A stretch of DNA of 60,213 nucleotides from Levilactobacillus namurensis DSM 19117 (GTDB taxonomy: Bacteria; Bacillota; Bacilli; Lactobacillales; Lactobacillaceae): the NCBI RefSeq assembly GCF_001434785.1, contig NZ_AZDT01000030.1, positions 1-60,213 of the forward strand. Direction: 5' to 3'. Below are positions 25,908 through 34,599 of the stretch, in pieces. Under the pieces are notes generated by a model. That model was not told the origin of the DNA, searched no databases, and worked only from the letters and a program-made list of their open reading frames with translations. Position numbers and translations under genes: made by a program. Position 1 is the first letter of the stretch. Every line of letters begins with the position of its first letter.

Positions 25908-27263
25908 ATGTTTATCACGCAACATCCATGGGCGCGGCGCCTGGCGCAGACGGTCGCGATGGTCGGGGCCATGGCGGGACTGGCCTGGGGCAGTCAAACA
26001 CCGGTACAGGCCAGCACGCTCGCGATTCCCGACATTTCAGAGTGGCAGGGGAAGTTAACCGCCAGCCAGGTCGCCAACTTAAAGAGTCAAGTGTCGTTCG
26101 TGATCAACCGCCGGCAGTACGGGTCCTCGTACGTGGACCTTTATGCGGCCAACAATACGGCGTTGTACGCCAAGTACGGCATCCCGTTTGGCGAATACGA
26201 CTATGCCCGGTTCACCAGTGCGGCCAGTGCCCGGCAGGAAGCGAAGGACTTTTATAATCGGTCGAATAAAAACGCCCAGTTCTATGCATTGGACTTCGAA
26301 GAAAACGACGTGACGTCCGGGACCACGAACGCGGCAGTCAAGGCTTGGTACGATGAGATGCGGTCATTGACGGATAAGAAGCTGATCTTCTACTCCTACC
26401 AAAGCTTTGCGACCAGCTACGCCAATACGGCCCGGCAATCCTTTGATGCTCAGTGGATTGCCAACTACTCGTACACGCCCACGATTGCCCACGCTTTGTG
26501 GCAGTACACGGACCACAATTACCTGTCGGCGTTAGGCGAGTATACGGATAACAGTAAGGCCATTACGTCCGTGCATCCCGTCTCATGGTGGACGGATAGT
26601 GTCACCACGGCGTTGAGCCATACTACCTCGTACGCTTACAGTAGCTATAAGAAGGGGCAACACATTTATTTACATAAAAATGCCTCGAGCTACCAAGACG
26701 GGACCAAAATCCCAACCAGTGCCCGCCAGAAGTTCTATAAGATCAGCAAGGTCAAGTCCGTCGCCCAGTCGAAGTCACTTCAGGCCCTGTACATCTCCTC
26801 GCTAGGGAAGTGGGTCCTCTCGCAAGATGCGAGTGGGTACTGGGTCGGCCAACACGGGTCATTTACCCTAAAGCACAAGCTGAACCTGTACTCGGATTCT
26901 AGTTTATCGAAGAAGACGGGGAGCTACTACGTCAAGGGTGACCAAGTTGCCGGTAAGGTGGTCTTAGCACCTAGTGGCAAGTCCTACCGCATCAAGACCA
27001 AGCTGGGCTACATCTCGGCGAACAATCAGTACTCTAACCACGCGTACTATGAGTCGTTGAATAGTAGCCGGCAGATCAAGACCAAGAAGAAGGTTTACCA
27101 GTACACGGGGTCCAGCTTTAAGAAGAGTCAACGTGCTGTTGCGGTACCTAAGGGCAAGACCTTAACGGTGACGGCGGTCAAGAAGCGTTCGACGGGGTCG
27201 CGTTATTTCGTTTTGAGTAACGGCCGATACGTCACGGCACTGCACAGTTACGTCAAAGAATAG
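25908..27263 (+). CDS. Secreted GH25 lysozyme (cassette 2)
   Basis: A 451-residue paralogue of the lysozyme at 23662. It has a signal peptide to about VQAS, the GH25 domain with PDISEWQG and LDFEEND, and a DUF5776/SLAP-like C-terminal region. It lacks the Thr/Ala-rich linker of copy 1 but carries about 70 extra C-terminal residues with a further repeat (KKKVYQYTGSSFKKSQ). The start at 25908 follows AAGGAAG; the longer frame to 25854 lacks a site. The catalytic residues are intact, so both copies should be active. The extra module may change wall binding. Confidence 0.9.
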   Translation: MFITQHPWARRLAQTVAMVGAMAGLAWGSQTPVQASTLAIPDISEWQGKLTASQVANLKSQVSFVINRRQYGSSYVDLYAANNTALYAKYGIPFGEYDYARFTSAASARQEAKDFYNRSNKNAQFYALDFEENDVTSGTTNAAVKAWYDEMRSLTDKKLIFYSYQSFATSYANTARQSFDAQWIANYSYTPTIAHALWQYTDHNYLSALGEYTDNSKAITSVHPVSWWTDSVTTALSHTTSYAYSSYKKGQHIYLHKNASSYQDGTKIPTSARQKFYKISKVKSVAQSKSLQALYISSLGKWVLSQDASGYWVGQHGSFTLKHKLNLYSDSSLSKKTGSYYVKGDQVAGKVVLAPSGKSYRIKTKLGYISANNQYSNHAYYESLNSSRQIKTKKKVYQYTGSSFKKSQRAVAVPKGKTLTVTAVKKRSTGSRYFVLSNGRYVTALHSYVKE

Positions 27264-27274
27264 GAAGGTGGAAA

Positions 27275-27931
27275 ATGAGCATGCGACGAACCAAAAAACT
27301 TTTGTTGGGGACTGCCACGGGCCTAGCCGTCCTAGCGACCCTGGGTTCCGGGACGTTGTTGACCATGCACGCGGCCAACAACGTTAGTTCGGTCACTCAG
27401 ACGGCCGCGCCCACCACGGCCACGGCTGACGGGACTAAGCTGACGGCCACTAAGGCCAGTGGAACCAAGCAAAATTACCGGGTCACCTACCATGACCAGA
27501 CCGGGGATAGTCAGGCCACGTTCAAGCAACAGACCCTAGGTAACGCACAGACGGCCAAAGATGAGGTGGATTACGTGGGGAAACAGACGACCGGTGCGCC
27601 GGTCAAACTGACCAAGCAGACCAAGGCCGTGGCCCAAGGCGTCATGGGCCACACCTACGTCCACTGGAATACGGGCAAGTGGTCGGTCACGGCGGTCACG
27701 GATAATGCGGACCAGGCGGGGACTCCTGAGCAGTTTGCCAAGCAAGTTAACCGGCAACTGAAGCGGGCCAACTTACCTAGCCAGGCCAAGCGTGGGGCGG
27801 TCACCGTCTACAGTGGGGATGAAGCTGAACAGGCCAACACGGTTCAGTGGCAGAGCGGCAAGCACCTCTACACGGTCAGTGGCCAGTCCGCAGCCACAAC
27901 GGTCAAGTTAGCGCAGAATAGCCAAGACTAA
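27275..27931 (+). CDS. Secreted protein of unknown function (cassette 2)
   Basis: A 218-residue paralogue of the protein at 24889. It has a signal peptide of about 33 residues, the Thr/Ala stretch, and the same core with VAQGVMGHTYVHWNTGKWSV and FAKQVNRQLKRANLP. The central GHTYVHWNTG is identical in both copies, while surrounding charged residues differ. It begins 11 bases behind the lysozyme gene, so co-translation is likely. A strong terminator follows. Confidence 0.8.
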   Translation: MSMRRTKKLLLGTATGLAVLATLGSGTLLTMHAANNVSSVTQTAAPTTATADGTKLTATKASGTKQNYRVTYHDQTGDSQATFKQQTLGNAQTAKDEVDYVGKQTTGAPVKLTKQTKAVAQGVMGHTYVHWNTGKWSVTAVTDNADQAGTPEQFAKQVNRQLKRANLPSQAKRGAVTVYSGDEAEQANTVQWQSGKHLYTVSGQSAATTVKLAQNSQD

Positions 27932-27972
27932 GGGATACCTGTAATTTTGTGACGTTCTTTAAAGGATGAAGC

Positions 27973-28024
27973 AGCCACTAATCTTCCAATGATTACCTGT
28001 CATTGGAGGACTAGTGGCTTTTTC
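27973..28024 (+). terminator. Terminator of cassette 2
   Basis: AGCCACTA/TAGTGGCT with inner TCCAATGA/TCATTGGA forms a long stem with one asymmetric mismatch region, followed by T5. Confidence 0.85.
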
Positions 28025-28050
28025 GTATTGGCAAAGTTAGGATGAGAGTT

Positions 28051-28204
28051 GGCCGCCCTCCGGCGCTTAGGGGCTGGAACGCCTGCGGGCACGATTTTGG
28101 ACCTCGCAAGACCCGCGAGTTCCAAAACTCGGCCTGATGGTAAGTCAGCACAAAACGCTAACTAACCATCATTTCGCTGGCTGAGCCCCTGCTCGCCTCC
28201 GGGC
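28051..28204 (-). repeat. Three-stem intergenic repeat, copy 5 (full length, most diverged)
   Basis: In reverse orientation. P2, read on the minus strand, is GATGGTTAGTTAGC with GCTGACTTACCATC: a sequence unlike other copies, yet with the T-T mismatch and the T-G wobble at the same places. P3 is GTTTTGGA with TCCAAAAT. The closing stem is partly decayed (AGGGGCT/AGCCCCT remains). Confidence 0.8.
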
Positions 28205-28340
28205 TGAATATTGGTGGGTTAAATTAATTTTGATTTGACGGGTATTCCTAGATTGTGTTTTTAAGCGAGCAAAAATTGGACTTTGGTAATACCCACTAAA
28301 CGGTAGTTGGAGATCATTGTAGAACGGTTTTGCGTGATGG

Positions 28341-28495
28341 TAAGCCGTGAGGGGGGCCAGACAGGGCTCAGCCGTGAAATTTTCCTTGGTGAGCGTTCCT
28401 CAGCTCGCCTAGGAAAAGGCCCAACTTCGAGACCGCTCTGTGGCTCGAAGTGGTGCCCACGGCGTTCCAGCCCTGTCTGGCCCCCCGGTAAGGCG
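28341..28495 (+). repeat. Three-stem intergenic repeat, copy 6 (full length, reference copy)
   Basis: P1: 28352-28368 pairs perfectly with 28469-28485 (17 bp, GGGGGCCAGACAGGGCT). P2: 28380-28394 with 28403-28417. P3: ACTTCGAG (28424-28431) with CTCGAAGT (28444-28451). The unpaired conserved box GTGCCCAC lies between P3 and P1. Ends are TAAGCCGTGAG and CCGGTAAGGCG. Copy 5 lies about 136 bp upstream in opposite orientation. Confidence 0.92.
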
Positions 28496-28634
28496 ACGCA
28501 CCGTGTTCAGTTTGAATTTTCAGTTAGAACTATGGGAAAATCAAAACATTTGTATCAGAAACGCTCGGAAGACTGGTCAGGGCGGGGCGGACGCCGTACA
28601 CTAGGGGTACTGAAACCTTACAGGGGGAATTGTC

Positions 28635-29849
28635 GTGAATAAGTTGCACCAGTCCCAATCCGGGTTATCCTGGTTTTACCAACGCTTCTTAAATAATCAC
28701 ATTACGATTTTGCTATTAAACGTGTTCTTATTTCTACTAGTGGTCAACGAAGTGGTCCAAAATGCCGGTCTGCTGGACCCGGTGTGGAAGTTCATCGGAA
28801 TCGCCGCACCCGCCATCATCGTCGCCGGTATCCTTTACTACGTCTTGGATCCATTGGTCCACTTACTTGAACGGCGCTTACACCTGAAAGAGGGGTTCGC
28901 CATTGCCATCGCGATGGTGCTAACGGTCGCCATTTTAGTTCTGGTCTTCTTGAACCTGATCCCGTTTCTGACCAAGCAGACGGCGGGGGTAATCGGGTCG
29001 CTGCCCCAATTCTCCAACGACGTGATTCAAAAGCTGAACCACGCGAACCAGCAACACCATTGGTTAACCAATGACAACTTAGCCGAGATCAACCGGCGGG
29101 TCAGCACCTACTTCTCTAAGCGGGGCTGGAACCTGTTGACCGGGACCCTGAGTTCAATCGGCAACGTGGTCACGACCGTCAGTGACTGGGTCATCACGTT
29201 GATCACTGCGCCGCTGGTCCTGTTCTTCATGTTAAAGGACGTTAGCCGGTTTCCGCACTACTTAAGCAAGGTGGTGCCCACGGCTTACCGGGGCCGCTTC
29301 GTGACCATGCTGGACCAGATGAACGTCAAGGTCAGCTCCTACATCCGGGGACAACTGACCGTAGCCTTGTGCGTCTTGATCATCTTCACCACCGGGTATT
29401 CGATCATCGGCCTGAAGTACGCGTTGCTCTTAGGGGTGATTGCCGGGCCGTTGAACTTGATTCCGTATTTCGGGTCCGCCATCGCGTTGATCCCCGCCTT
29501 GATTATCGGCGCGATTACCAGTCCCTCGATGCTGCTGGGAGTGGTGATCGTGTACCTGATTGAGTGGGTCTTAGAGACGCAGGTCCTGTCGCCGTTGATT
29601 ATGGGAAACAGTCTGGAAATGCACCCCATCACGATTGTGTTCGTCCTGTTGGCGGCCGGCAAGATGTTCGGCCTGACCGGGGTGATTCTGGGGGTTCCCG
29701 GATTTGCGGTGTTGAAGGTCTTCGTGACCACCATTTTCCACTGGTACCAAGAATATTCGGCGCTCTACCCCGACGTTTTGCCCGATGAGGAAGCCCTTGC
29801 GCAGGTGCCCCACTTGCCTACGCCGAAAACGAAAGACTCATCAGATTAA
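28635..29849 (+). CDS. AI-2E family transporter (UPF0118, YubA-like)
   Basis: A 404-residue membrane protein with about seven to eight hydrophobic segments and a central soluble stretch (about 120-165). The family includes TqsA, Na+/H+ exporters and many uncharacterised permeases. The C-terminal half has GPLNLIPYFGSAIALIPA and LEMHPITIVFVLLAAGKMFG, both typical of the family. The start is a GTG at 28635 after AGGGGG. TACACT near 28599 is a likely -10. Function in this organism is unknown; the family name does not prove autoinducer transport. Confidence 0.85.
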   Translation: MNKLHQSQSGLSWFYQRFLNNHITILLLNVFLFLLVVNEVVQNAGLLDPVWKFIGIAAPAIIVAGILYYVLDPLVHLLERRLHLKEGFAIAIAMVLTVAILVLVFLNLIPFLTKQTAGVIGSLPQFSNDVIQKLNHANQQHHWLTNDNLAEINRRVSTYFSKRGWNLLTGTLSSIGNVVTTVSDWVITLITAPLVLFFMLKDVSRFPHYLSKVVPTAYRGRFVTMLDQMNVKVSSYIRGQLTVALCVLIIFTTGYSIIGLKYALLLGVIAGPLNLIPYFGSAIALIPALIIGAITSPSMLLGVVIVYLIEWVLETQVLSPLIMGNSLEMHPITIVFVLLAAGKMFGLTGVILGVPGFAVLKVFVTTIFHWYQEYSALYPDVLPDEEALAQVPHLPTPKTKDSSD

Positions 29850-29854
29850 CGTGA

Positions 29855-29885
29855 AGGTCGCTCCCAACTGGGGCGGCTTTTTTCT
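29855..29885 (+). terminator. Terminator after the AI-2E family gene
   Basis: GTCGCTCCCA pairs with GGGGCGGC with a bulge, followed by T6. Confidence 0.65.
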
Positions 29886-30032
29886 ATGGCGTCATCCCGT
29901 GGTTTGCCGGGAACCTTAACGGGAGGTTAACCGACGCGTCTTCGTTTTAGGTTGCGATAAGCCAGGTTTGCTATAACCGAAACATGGCTTTTGACGAACC
30001 TGTCAAGCACACGAAATGGAGGCGACCACCAC

Positions 30033-31475
30033 ATGAATTTTATCAAACGTGCCGGACTGAACGTCTGGGCGAAGAAGGGCCGGTCACTGTTGTTGATTCT
30101 GGTATCCGCAGCGATCCTGATGTTTGTCCTAGCGGGACTGCTGATTCGCAGCGCTGCCGTGAAGGCGACCAATCAGGCTAAGGCGGATGTCGGCGCGACC
30201 CTGACGCTCTCGGCGAACCGGCAAGCGGCGTTTAAGAAGATGAATCAGAGTAGCAGTTCCACCACCAAGCGTAGTCGGCCTAAGCTGACGTTGACGCCGG
30301 TCAAACTCAGCGATGCGACCAAGATTGCCAAGCTGAGTCACGTGGGCAGCTATAACGTGACCAGTAGTACTTCGGTCAACGCCAAGTCCTACGATACGGT
30401 CTCGACCAGTACGGGGATGGGCAGTAGTGGCGGCGGTCCTGGTGGGATGAAGTCGGCCGCCAGTTCGGGCGACACGCAGATTAACGGGGTCAGTGCCACC
30501 AGCCTGACCAGTGACTTTAGCAATCAGCAAAGTAAGATTGTGAAAGGTCGCGGCATTACCAGTACCGACCGGAATACCAACCACGTGGTGATCGAAAAGG
30601 AACTCGCCAGTCAAAACGACTTGAGCGTGGGCGACACCCTGACGGTCAAGGAGACCAGTGGGAGTAAGGACACGGTCAAGCTGAAGGTGGTCGGCATCTA
30701 CCGGGCCAGCTCCAGTAGCTCGAGTTCGGCCGGCCCTATGAGTACGGACCCGTCGAACACCATGTACACCTCATACACCTTAGCCAACACGGTTAAGGGC
30801 AGTAAGTACGCCAACACGGCGGATTCGGTGACCTTTAACGTCACGGCACCTAGCCAAGTCAGCAGTGTGAAGAAGTCTGGAAAAGCGTTGATCAATACCA
30901 GCAAATACACGCTGAGTACCGACGATGCCAGCTACCAGATGGTTAAATCTTCCATGGCGAGCGTTGAGAGCTTCGCCAACAAGATTGTCTGGTTGGTGGC
31001 GATTGCGGGGACCATTATCTTAGCGTTGATCGTAATCTTGATGATTCGCGAGCGGCGATTTGAAATTGGGGTACTCCTCTCCCTAGGGGAAGCCCGGTGG
31101 AAGATCGTAGCCCAGTTCTTGACGGAAATGATTATGGTCTTGGTCGTGGCCCTGGTCATTGCGGGTGCCGGTGGTAAGTTGGTCGGGAACCAATTGGGCG
31201 CCCAGCTGACCAAGCAGACAGCGCAGACCACCCAGGTCACGCAAACGCAGTCCGGCGGGCAAAACGGTGGTCAACCGGGCGGTCAATCCGCTGGTGGTCA
31301 CGGTGGCCCGGGCAGTCGCACCCAAAGTACGCAACAGGCTAAATTGGCGATTACGGTCAGTGCCGTTGACTTAGCGGAATTGGGAGGCTTCGGTCTGGCC
31401 ATCATGTTTCTGTCGATTATGTTGGCATCGGGCGGCATTCTACGCCTGCAGCCGAAGAAAGTCTTGATTGAGTAA
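30033..31475 (+). CDS. ABC transporter permease, FtsX/MacB-like
   Basis: A 480-residue permease. One N-terminal membrane segment (about 18-40) precedes an extracellular MacB-type core (about 45-300), then segments near 320-345, 365-395 and 445-470. Between the last two lies a loop rich in Gln, Gly, Ser and Thr (about 400-440). The ATG at 30033 follows TGGAGG; an earlier ATG at 29991 lacks a site. It overlaps no gene but is followed at 12 bases by its ATPase. MacB-like pairs in Gram-positives often handle antimicrobial peptides or cell-wall stress. The low-complexity loop is unusual. Confidence 0.85.
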   Translation: MNFIKRAGLNVWAKKGRSLLLILVSAAILMFVLAGLLIRSAAVKATNQAKADVGATLTLSANRQAAFKKMNQSSSSTTKRSRPKLTLTPVKLSDATKIAKLSHVGSYNVTSSTSVNAKSYDTVSTSTGMGSSGGGPGGMKSAASSGDTQINGVSATSLTSDFSNQQSKIVKGRGITSTDRNTNHVVIEKELASQNDLSVGDTLTVKETSGSKDTVKLKVVGIYRASSSSSSSAGPMSTDPSNTMYTSYTLANTVKGSKYANTADSVTFNVTAPSQVSSVKKSGKALINTSKYTLSTDDASYQMVKSSMASVESFANKIVWLVAIAGTIILALIVILMIRERRFEIGVLLSLGEARWKIVAQFLTEMIMVLVVALVIAGAGGKLVGNQLGAQLTKQTAQTTQVTQTQSGGQNGGQPGGQSAGGHGGPGSRTQSTQQAKLAITVSAVDLAELGGFGLAIMFLSIMLASGGILRLQPKKVLIE

Positions 31476-31487
31476 GGAGGCGTCGCG

Positions 31488-32153
31488 ATGTTAAAAACCA
31501 AAGATTTAGGATACTGGTACCAGACGGCCAATGAGCCGCTCTTTAAAAACGTGAACCTGGAATTTGAGACCGGCCAATCTTACGCCATCTTGGGGCACAG
31601 TGGGACGGGAAAGACCACGTTTTTGTCCCTGATAGCGGGCTTGGATCAACCTAAAGCGGGGGAAATCACCTTGGATGACCGTTCCCTCAAACAAATTGGG
31701 TTGACCGCTTACCGCCGGCACCATGTGGCCATCGTCTTTCAGGCCTATAACCTGTTCACCTACATGTCGCCGCTGAATAACCTGATGACGGCCATGGCTA
31801 TCACCAACGCCAGTCACGCGGGCGATACCGACTATGCCCGACAGATTCTCCGGAATCTGGGGATCGGCGAGGATCAGATGACGCGTAACGTCCAGCGCCT
31901 CTCCGGGGGGCAGCAACAGCGGGTTGCCATTGCGCGGACCATGGCTTGCGACGCCCAGCTGGTGGTGGCCGACGAACCCACGGGGAACCTGGATGAGGAC
32001 AACACCCGAGCGGTAATTGCGCAGTTTCAAAAGATTGCGCATGACCAGCATAAGTGTGTGATTATCGTGACCCACGAACCCGACGTGGCCGCCCAGTGTG
32101 ACCACCAGTTCCGACTCGAGAATAAACAGTTTAAGGCGTTAGATCCGGCTTAA
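31488..32153 (+). CDS. ABC transporter ATP-binding protein, MacB/LolD-like
   Basis: A 221-residue ATPase. Walker A is GHSGTGKTT (36-44), the signature LSGGQQQR starts at 138, and Walker B ends ADEP followed by TGNLD, the typical LolD/MacB subfamily hallmark. It pairs with the FtsX-type permease directly upstream, and two copies of each should form the complex. GTAAGGAGGC provides a strong ribosome binding site. No two-component system is adjacent, unlike many bacitracin-type modules. Confidence 0.92.
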   Translation: MLKTKDLGYWYQTANEPLFKNVNLEFETGQSYAILGHSGTGKTTFLSLIAGLDQPKAGEITLDDRSLKQIGLTAYRRHHVAIVFQAYNLFTYMSPLNNLMTAMAITNASHAGDTDYARQILRNLGIGEDQMTRNVQRLSGGQQQRVAIARTMACDAQLVVADEPTGNLDEDNTRAVIAQFQKIAHDQHKCVIIVTHEPDVAAQCDHQFRLENKQFKALDPA

Positions 32154-32170
32154 ACGCGAATTAGACACCA

Positions 32171-32208
32171 AAGCGTCTGGGATAAAATGCCCAGACGCTT
32201 TTATTTTT
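32171..32208 (+). terminator. Terminator of the MacB-like operon
   Basis: AAGCGTCTGGG and CCCAGACGCTT form a perfect stem, followed by TTATTTTT. Confidence 0.9.
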
Positions 32209-32307
32209 GGTAATAATGATCCGGTGCTGAAACGTGCGACCCAAGGCAGCCAGCTCCGCTTACGACGTTAATGCTCACTGCCTAACCGTCTTTTGTCCCA
32301 CTTTCTT

Positions 32308-32787
32308 CTAGGACTGAGGCTGGTGTTGCTTGGCGGTCAGGTGGGTCACGTCGATTCGGATGGCGCCCAAGTGGTCCAGGTTTTTCCCACTGAGGTCCAG
32401 GTGAGCTTGGTCGCCGGCTTCGTGTTGGAGCAAGCGCTGTAGGGCCAGTTCTTTGGCTGGGCGGTCGGTCAAGAGCGTGGCCAATCCGGTCCCTAAGACA
32501 CTCTTGAACCAGTAAGTGCAACTGTTAGCCGAGTGTTCGAACGCTTGGTCCGCGACGATGCTAAAAGCAACGTGGGGGTCGTGGGCAATCAGGTCGCGCT
32601 TCTGGCCCACGGGTGCGCCGTGGACGTAGAGGTGTAAGGTCTGGTCCGAATCGAAGATGTAGCCGTAATTCACGGGGACAACGTACGGGTAAGTCCCGTT
32701 GTTGAGTGCTAAGTTCAGGACGTGCCCGTCTTGGATGAAGTGGCGAATCTGAGTAAAATCGGTGACTGCTGATTGTGGCTGATGCAT
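32308..32787 (-). CDS. Pyridoxamine 5'-phosphate oxidase-like FMN-binding protein
   Basis: A 159-residue protein of the split-barrel flavin family. GHVLNLALNNGTYPYVVPVNYGYIFD is interrupted in no place and matches the NimA/PNPOx-like N-terminal barrel; LYVHGAPVGQKRDLI with its glycine and lysine fits FMN phosphate binding. The family includes 5-nitroimidazole reductases, heme-binding and F420 proteins, so the substrate is open. GGGAGG precedes the ATG. It stands alone and faces the GlcD-type gene divergently. Confidence 0.8.
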   Translation of the reverse strand: MHQPQSAVTDFTQIRHFIQDGHVLNLALNNGTYPYVVPVNYGYIFDSDQTLHLYVHGAPVGQKRDLIAHDPHVAFSIVADQAFEHSANSCTYWFKSVLGTGLATLLTDRPAKELALQRLLQHEAGDQAHLDLSGKNLDHLGAIRIDVTHLTAKQHQPQS

Positions 32788-32825
32788 GCTACCGCCTCCC
32801 TATCCTTTTAGTATAGTCGCTTATT

Positions 32826-32912
32826 CTGTAAGCGGTTTAGATAAATGGTTAAAAACCATTGACGATGGGGAAACGCTGGTTCTATAATAGTCAACAATGT
32901 CATTAATGACAT
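32826..32912 (+). promoter_or_regulatory. Promoter and operators of the GlcD-type oxidase
   Basis: TTGACG (32859-32864) and TATAAT (32883-32888), spacing 18. AATGGTTAAAAACCATT (32844-32860) is a perfect inverted repeat with a 3-base centre that ends in the -35. ATGTCATTAATGACAT (32897-32912) is a perfect 16-bp palindrome over the start of transcription. CTGTAAGCGGTTTAG (32826-32840) matches cre at about 12 of 15 positions. Confidence 0.65.
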
Positions 32913-32938
32913 GGTTATCAAAAAAGAAGGTCTTAGGA

Positions 32939-34333
32939 ATGACGGTATTTAGTGCATTTTCAGACGAAGAGATTTTGACGTTTCTCAAGCAACAGGTCAC
33001 GGACGGTACGGTGACGACCGACCCGCAAACCTTGCGGCAACAGTCGTTCAACGGTAACGCGACCGGGGGCGAGGGCGGTTTGGCCCGGGCATTTGTTGAA
33101 GTCGGCAGTGTAGCTGATATTCAGGGGGTCTTGAAGACGGCCCGCAAGTTCCATTTAGCGGTGGTTCCGCAAACTACGGCGACCAGTACTGTGGTGGGAT
33201 CCGATGGTATTACGGGCGCCATCATTCTGTCCACCCGGAAGATGAATCGCATCTTGGAGATCAGTAAGGACGATTCCTTGGCCGTGGTCCAACCGGGCGT
33301 GGTCAACGGCGATTTGGACCAGGCCGCGCGGAAGCAGGGCTTGTTCTACGCACCGGATCCGGGGTCGAAGCCCTTCTCATCGATTGGCGGTAACGTCTCC
33401 ACGAACGCTGGTGGGATGAGCACGGTCCGTTACGGGGCCACCAAGGATAACGTCTTGGGTCTGAAGGCAGTCTTGGCCGATGGTCGGACCATTTCCTTAG
33501 GCGGCCGGACCCTGAAGCAGGCCTTCGGGTATGACCTGACGCAGCTCTTCGTAGGGTCGGAAGGTACGTTGGGCATCATCTACGAAGTCACGGTCAAGCT
33601 CTTACCGATTCCGCTGGGGCAGTCCATCATGGGGATGGCCTTCTTCGAGAATATGGGTAAGTTAGCGAAAGGCGTGGCCGCGATTCGGATGTCCGGAGTG
33701 AATCCGACCATGCTGGAAGCCCTCGACGGGAACACGGTGGTTGCGCTAGACCGGTACGAAAAGACCCACTACGCGGACAATAGTGGTGCCATGCTGATTT
33801 TCCGGCTCGATGGTAGCAGTGACAAAAACGTGCAAGTTTTACAAGACTTGTTGACTAAGTATGATGGGCAACACGTTCAGGTCACGGCGGATGCCCAACA
33901 ACAAGCAGACTTAGAGCAACTCCGGCGCGACATGTTGCCAGCCGTCTTCGCGGGGCGGAACCACTTAATGGAAGACATGGCCTTACCGTTGTCCCAGTTG
34001 GCCCCGATGATGGACTACTTGCAAGACCTAAGTCAGCGTCTGGGCGTTATGATCTATACGGCGGGCCATGCCGGTGACGGGAACGTCCACCCTACGTTTG
34101 TCTGGGATAAGGCGGAGGATCAGGTGCCCGCAGCGGTCCTGGAAGCCTTACGGCAAGCGTTCCGTAAGACGCTGGAACTGGGCGGCACCATCTCCGGGGA
34201 ACACGCCGTGGGGATGATGAAGAATCAGTGGAACAATCCCGAGTTGGGCGATAATGTCGATTATCTGCAACACCAGATCAAGACCTTGTTCGATCCCATG
34301 AACATCTTGAACCCCAAACGCAAAATCGACTAG
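32939..34333 (+). CDS. FAD-linked oxidase, GlcD/D-lactate dehydrogenase type
   Basis: A 464-residue flavoprotein. The N-terminal FAD_binding_4 domain (about 35-215) contains VVPQTTATSTVVG, PDPGSKPFSSIGGNVSTNAGG and VGSEGTLGIIYEV. The C-terminal oxidase domain ends with GEHAVGMMKNQW and DPMNILNPKRKID. It should oxidise a 2-hydroxy acid such as D-lactate or glycolate. I place the start at 32939 after AGAAGG; the frame back to 32897 would run through the promoter palindrome. No iron-sulfur partner gene is adjacent. Confidence 0.88.
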   Translation: MTVFSAFSDEEILTFLKQQVTDGTVTTDPQTLRQQSFNGNATGGEGGLARAFVEVGSVADIQGVLKTARKFHLAVVPQTTATSTVVGSDGITGAIILSTRKMNRILEISKDDSLAVVQPGVVNGDLDQAARKQGLFYAPDPGSKPFSSIGGNVSTNAGGMSTVRYGATKDNVLGLKAVLADGRTISLGGRTLKQAFGYDLTQLFVGSEGTLGIIYEVTVKLLPIPLGQSIMGMAFFENMGKLAKGVAAIRMSGVNPTMLEALDGNTVVALDRYEKTHYADNSGAMLIFRLDGSSDKNVQVLQDLLTKYDGQHVQVTADAQQQADLEQLRRDMLPAVFAGRNHLMEDMALPLSQLAPMMDYLQDLSQRLGVMIYTAGHAGDGNVHPTFVWDKAEDQVPAAVLEALRQAFRKTLELGGTISGEHAVGMMKNQWNNPELGDNVDYLQHQIKTLFDPMNILNPKRKID

Positions 34334-34349
34334 GTGCCACGGAGGTGTA

Positions 34350-34505
34350 CGCCTTACCGGGCGCCCAGACAGGGCTGGAACGCCGTGGGCACCATTTCGA
34401 GCCAAAGAGCGGTCTCGAAAATGGACCTTTGACTAGGGCGACTGAGAAACGTCACCCAAGTCAAATTTCACGGCTGAGCCCTGTCTGGGCGCCCTCACGG
34501 CTCAC
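34350..34505 (-). repeat. Three-stem intergenic repeat, copy 7 (full length)
   Basis: Begins 16 bases after the stop of the GlcD-type gene. The closing stem GGCGCCCAGACAGGGCT/AGCCCTGTCTGGGCGCC is perfect. P2 is TTTGACTTGGGTGAC with GTCGCCCTAGTCAAA. P3 is TTTCGAG with CTCGAAA. Confidence 0.92.
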
Positions 34506-34599
34506 GGTAGCGCCTGGTTTGGTCATCCGCACCATAAGTTATCATACCGTCACGTGAGGTCCCGGTAACTAATAGGAATTAGCCAGCGACATTAGCGTT

